Assembly (NCBI GenBank): GCA_018675975.1
Contig: JABGXB010000002.1
Location: forward strand, 380,098 to 444,097
Direction of reading: 5' to 3'
Source: Candidatus Woesearchaeota archaeon
GTDB lineage: Archaea; Nanobdellota; Nanobdellia; Woesearchaeales; JABGXB01
DNA length: 64,000 nt
Of the stretch, positions 61,194 through 64,000 are shown piece after piece. The notes below the pieces were generated by a model. The model searched no databases. It was not told the origin of the DNA and saw nothing but the letters and a program-made list of their open reading frames with translations. The stretch's first letter is position 1, and every line of letters begins with the position of its first letter. The translations under genes and the position numbers were made by a program.

Positions 61194-62092
61194 TGAGATT
61201 ATTTATTTTATTATTAATGACATTTAGTCTAATTTTATCTGGTTGTAGTTTTTTTGGTTCAAGTAGTGAAATGTCTGGTGTAAATTTAATTTTAGAAAAA
61301 ACAAAATTTAATGCAAATATTGATGAGGATATAAATGTTAATTTTAAATTAATTAATAATAATGAGGCCTCATATTCGGCTGCAAATACACTATTATATT
61401 TTCACGGTGTTGGTAATTCTGATTATATAAAAATTAGTCCTTTTGAATATAGAAATAATCAAATAATGGGTATTATTGAAAATGACGTAGATTTTGATGA
61501 AAACTATTTTACTTTAAATTTTAAATTACCTGGTGAGCGTAAATTTAAATTAAATAGGTGTGATTTTATTGAACAAAAAAAGAATTTTATATTATGTGTT
61601 GATTCTGCTAATGAATTATGTTCTTTTTCTCAACCAAATATTGAATCAGACAATTTACCTTTAAAGTTAAAATCATTTAAATATGATGTTATTGAATCTG
61701 GTACATCTAGAAAAGTAAGGGTGATGTTTGATTTTAAAAAAACTAGTAAATATTCTGTAATTAAAAGACCCAGCTCAAGTGAGTCAAATTCTATTTTATC
61801 AAATAAACCTAATCTTGGTTCACAAAATAATATTTGTTTAAATTATGAAAATGGTAAATATTTAAATCATGGTGTGTGGTTTGATGTTAAATTATTTAGG
61901 ACTGAGGGTGGTAGCTTTGAAAATTTAAATTGTAGAGTTAATTTTTTTGATTTTGGTGAATCTAGTACGAATAGTAAACCTATATATTGTGACTTTAATA
62001 TAGATCAAAGTGATAAAAAAATAAGAATTCAAATTGATTATTCTGCTTTTGTTATTAGTCAAAATGAATTAACTTTTAATATTAATAACTAA
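61193..62092 (+). CDS. Lipobox lipoprotein
   Basis: MRLFILLLMTFSLILSGC|SFFG lipobox; TAATG overlap. Confidence 0.77.
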   Translation: MRLFILLLMTFSLILSGCSFFGSSSEMSGVNLILEKTKFNANIDEDINVNFKLINNNEASYSAANTLLYFHGVGNSDYIKISPFEYRNNQIMGIIENDVDFDENYFTLNFKLPGERKFKLNRCDFIEQKKNFILCVDSANELCSFSQPNIESDNLPLKLKSFKYDVIESGTSRKVRVMFDFKKTSKYSVIKRPSSSESNSILSNKPNLGSQNNICLNYENGKYLNHGVWFDVKLFRTEGGSFENLNCRVNFFDFGESSTNSKPIYCDFNIDQSDKKIRIQIDYSAFVISQNELTFNINN

Positions 62093-62188
62093 TTTTAATA
62101 TAATAACTAATCTATTGGTTATTTAGTATTGCAGGTAGTTTTATAAATAATTTTTCTATATTAAAAGTATAATAAAAGTGGTGATTGA

Positions 62189-63217
62189 ATGAAATTTACT
62201 AAAAGATTAATATTACTTGTATTGATTTTATTTATTTCAGTATTATATGGTTGTACTGAAACTACTAGTGAAAATACAAATATTGAAGCACAAAAAAGAT
62301 TTGTTGGTGGATCAAGTGGTGTTGTTACTAGTGTATCAACAGATAAATCTAATAATTTAGTTGGTGTTGGTGAATCATTTTCTTATATGGTTGATGTTAA
62401 AAATACTGGTGAATATGATTTACAAGCTAATGATTATATTGTTAAATTATTAATTCCTCAAGACCCTGGTGTTTTTGAAGGTGGTACTTATGGTGAATTA
62501 ACATTAAATAATGAAAATGTAGCTTCTGGTACTGGTTTGAATCCTGATGGTAGTACGATACCAAATGGCGAATTTGAAATTAAAACAATACCATTAAAAT
62601 GGGCAAGCGTTACTAAACCAGTTGATTATGATTTATCATATAGATATTGTTACAAATATGAAACTCGAGCAGATTCTATTTTATGTAAAAAATCAGATTT
62701 ACAAGGTAGAATTTCTGATGATGAAAAAAATACAGGTTGTTCTTATCCTGAATTTGGTAGTAGTATATCACAAACAACTCATAATTCAAATGGACCAGTA
62801 CAATTTTCAAATTTAGTTCAAACAATACAAAATGCAGATTCTATGAGATTTACATTTGATTTAAGTATTATTGGTGGCGGTAATGTAGGTCTTGCAGATC
62901 AAGGTAGAGATGAATTAACTAGATGCGAATGGAGACCAAATGATGTTACAAGCGATAAGGTTACAGTAACAATTAAATCAGAAGCGGGATTAGTTGAATG
63001 TGATAATTTAAAACAATCAACTCATAGCACTGAAGGTAATTTAGATGTATTAGTTGGTATTGTTGAATTTAACGATGAATCTTCAACTTCTAAAAAAATC
63101 AGTTGTAAATATAAACCTGAAAATATTGGAAATGCGCATGATAATTTAGAATTGAAAGCAACATATGATTATGCTAAAACTGAAACATTATCAGAACAAA
63201 TTAAATTTTTAAAATAA
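62189..63217 (+). CDS. Lipobox lipoprotein
   Basis: MKFTKRLILLVLILFISVLYGC|TETT lipobox; SD-like GGTGA at 62180-62184. Confidence 0.78.
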   Translation: MKFTKRLILLVLILFISVLYGCTETTSENTNIEAQKRFVGGSSGVVTSVSTDKSNNLVGVGESFSYMVDVKNTGEYDLQANDYIVKLLIPQDPGVFEGGTYGELTLNNENVASGTGLNPDGSTIPNGEFEIKTIPLKWASVTKPVDYDLSYRYCYKYETRADSILCKKSDLQGRISDDEKNTGCSYPEFGSSISQTTHNSNGPVQFSNLVQTIQNADSMRFTFDLSIIGGGNVGLADQGRDELTRCEWRPNDVTSDKVTVTIKSEAGLVECDNLKQSTHSTEGNLDVLVGIVEFNDESSTSKKISCKYKPENIGNAHDNLELKATYDYAKTETLSEQIKFLK

Positions 63218-63258
63218 TTTTTTTTTTTTTTTAGAATTAAGTTAATTTTTTTTCTATT
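63218..63258. terminator. Poly-T/poly-A terminator between convergent genes
   Basis: Long T tract (ttttttttttttt) just after the stop at 63217, and a second T tract inside the 3' end of the convergent gene. Confidence 0.6.
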
Positions 63259-64000
63259 ATTTTTTCTATTGCATTAGCAGTATAATTTTCTTTTTCATCT
63301 AATTGATTTTTTAATAGTTTTATTTCATCTTCTAGATCAGAAATCAAATTATTTTTCATTTGAATTTGTAAATCTTTTCCATCTAGGTCAATATTAATCT
63401 TTTTTATTTCATCATTTTTTTTAATTTGACTAGATTCAAATAATGCTGGATAATATTTGTCCTTATCATCATTATTTTTTAATAATTGATGAACACTCTC
63501 AGATAATTTAGAAATGTGTGTATTTAAACCTCGAATTTTATCTTTTAATATTTTATTTTCTTCTTTTAATAATTCAATTATTTTAATTGTTTTTTCATGA
63601 TTATCAATTTCAACATCAAATTCTTTTTTTAAATTTTCATTTTCTCTCAAACCTTCTTGGATTTGTACATTTAATGTAATTTCATTATTTTCATAATTAT
63701 GAAATTTTTGTTCTAGTATTGATTTTTGTCTTTTTTCAATTTCTAAATCTTGAGACATAATTTCATTAATTTTTTTAAATTCTATTACTTTTTCATTTAA
63801 TTCTTTATTATTTTCATTTAATTCTTTATTTTTATTTAAAAAATTTTCAAATTTATACATTAAATCTTTATTTTTTATTACTAGTTCTTCATTTTCTTTT
63901 TGCTCTGTTTCAGTTTCTTCTTTACTTTTATTTATTTCTTGAGCACTATACTCTTCTTTTTTTTCCATTAAATCTATTATTTCTGCATTATTTTGAATTT
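63237..64000 (-). CDS. Coiled-coil protein, probably truncated at window end
   Basis: Heptad-rich Glu/Lys/Asn sequence; frame stays open upstream of ATG 63968 to the window edge (...NNAEIIDL-MEKKEEYSAQ). Confidence 0.6.
   Translation of the reverse strand, partial: IQNNAEIIDLMEKKEEYSAQEINKSKEETETEQKENEELVIKNKDLMYKFENFLNKNKELNENNKELNEKVIEFKKINEIMSQDLEIEKRQKSILEQKFHNYENNEITLNVQIQEGLRENENLKKEFDVEIDNHEKTIKIIELLKEENKILKDKIRGLNTHISKLSESVHQLLKNNDDKDKYYPALFESSQIKKNDEIKKINIDLDGKDLQIQMKNNLISDLEDEIKLLKNQLDEKENYTANAIEKIIEKKLT

Noticed and set aside
62101-62120. Hairpin TAACTAAT-CT-ATTGGTTA after the 61193 gene
   Set aside because: No following U-run and weak A/T stem; cannot be distinguished from chance at this composition.
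1-64000. CRISPR array, rRNA, tRNA or transposon
   Set aside because: No regularly spaced repeats, GC-rich RNA islands, tRNA-like cloverleaf or transposase/integrase ORFs noticed; intergenic gaps are too short and AT-rich.

Overview
AT-rich, gene-dense archaeal chromosome window, most likely from a DPANN lineage (Woesearchaeota/Pacearchaeota-like; lineage is inferred from gene content only). It has three parts. (1) A replication locus: DP2 (PolD large subunit), DP1 and Orc1/Cdc6 lie on the minus strand, next to a ~0.6 kb extremely AT-rich intergenic region. That region carries an (AT)10 tract and two inverted ORB-like motifs (TTCCAGAGGAAATTAAGGGGT and TTCCAATAGAAATAAAGGGGT), making it a strong oriC candidate. 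(2) Information-processing and RNA genes: TFE with an H1-like lysine-rich tail, Hjc, RNase Z, EndA, a ubiquitin-like/MoaD-type protein plus Ncs6/TtuA, AK6, a probable Rpp30, MBF1, FEN1, Trm5, PAN, PheS/PheT, Pelota, two TrmB paralogs, and a near-perfect C/D box guide sRNA at ~48.1 kb. (3) Cell-surface gene clusters: a truncated Cys-rich protein coupled to a 1430-aa pilin-signal protein; a ~19 kb run of six overlapping or abutting genes (a 4235-aa Ig-like giant, a 1306-aa protein with eight Cys-rich Asp/Gly repeats, and four small proteins with class III-like signals); and a ~5.7 kb envelope cluster with three lipobox proteins. A full-length bacterial-type Lgt (prolipoprotein diacylglyceryl transferase) is encoded in the same window, which implies bacterial-style lipoprotein modification in an archaeon. 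No CRISPR, rRNA, tRNA or transposon was found.
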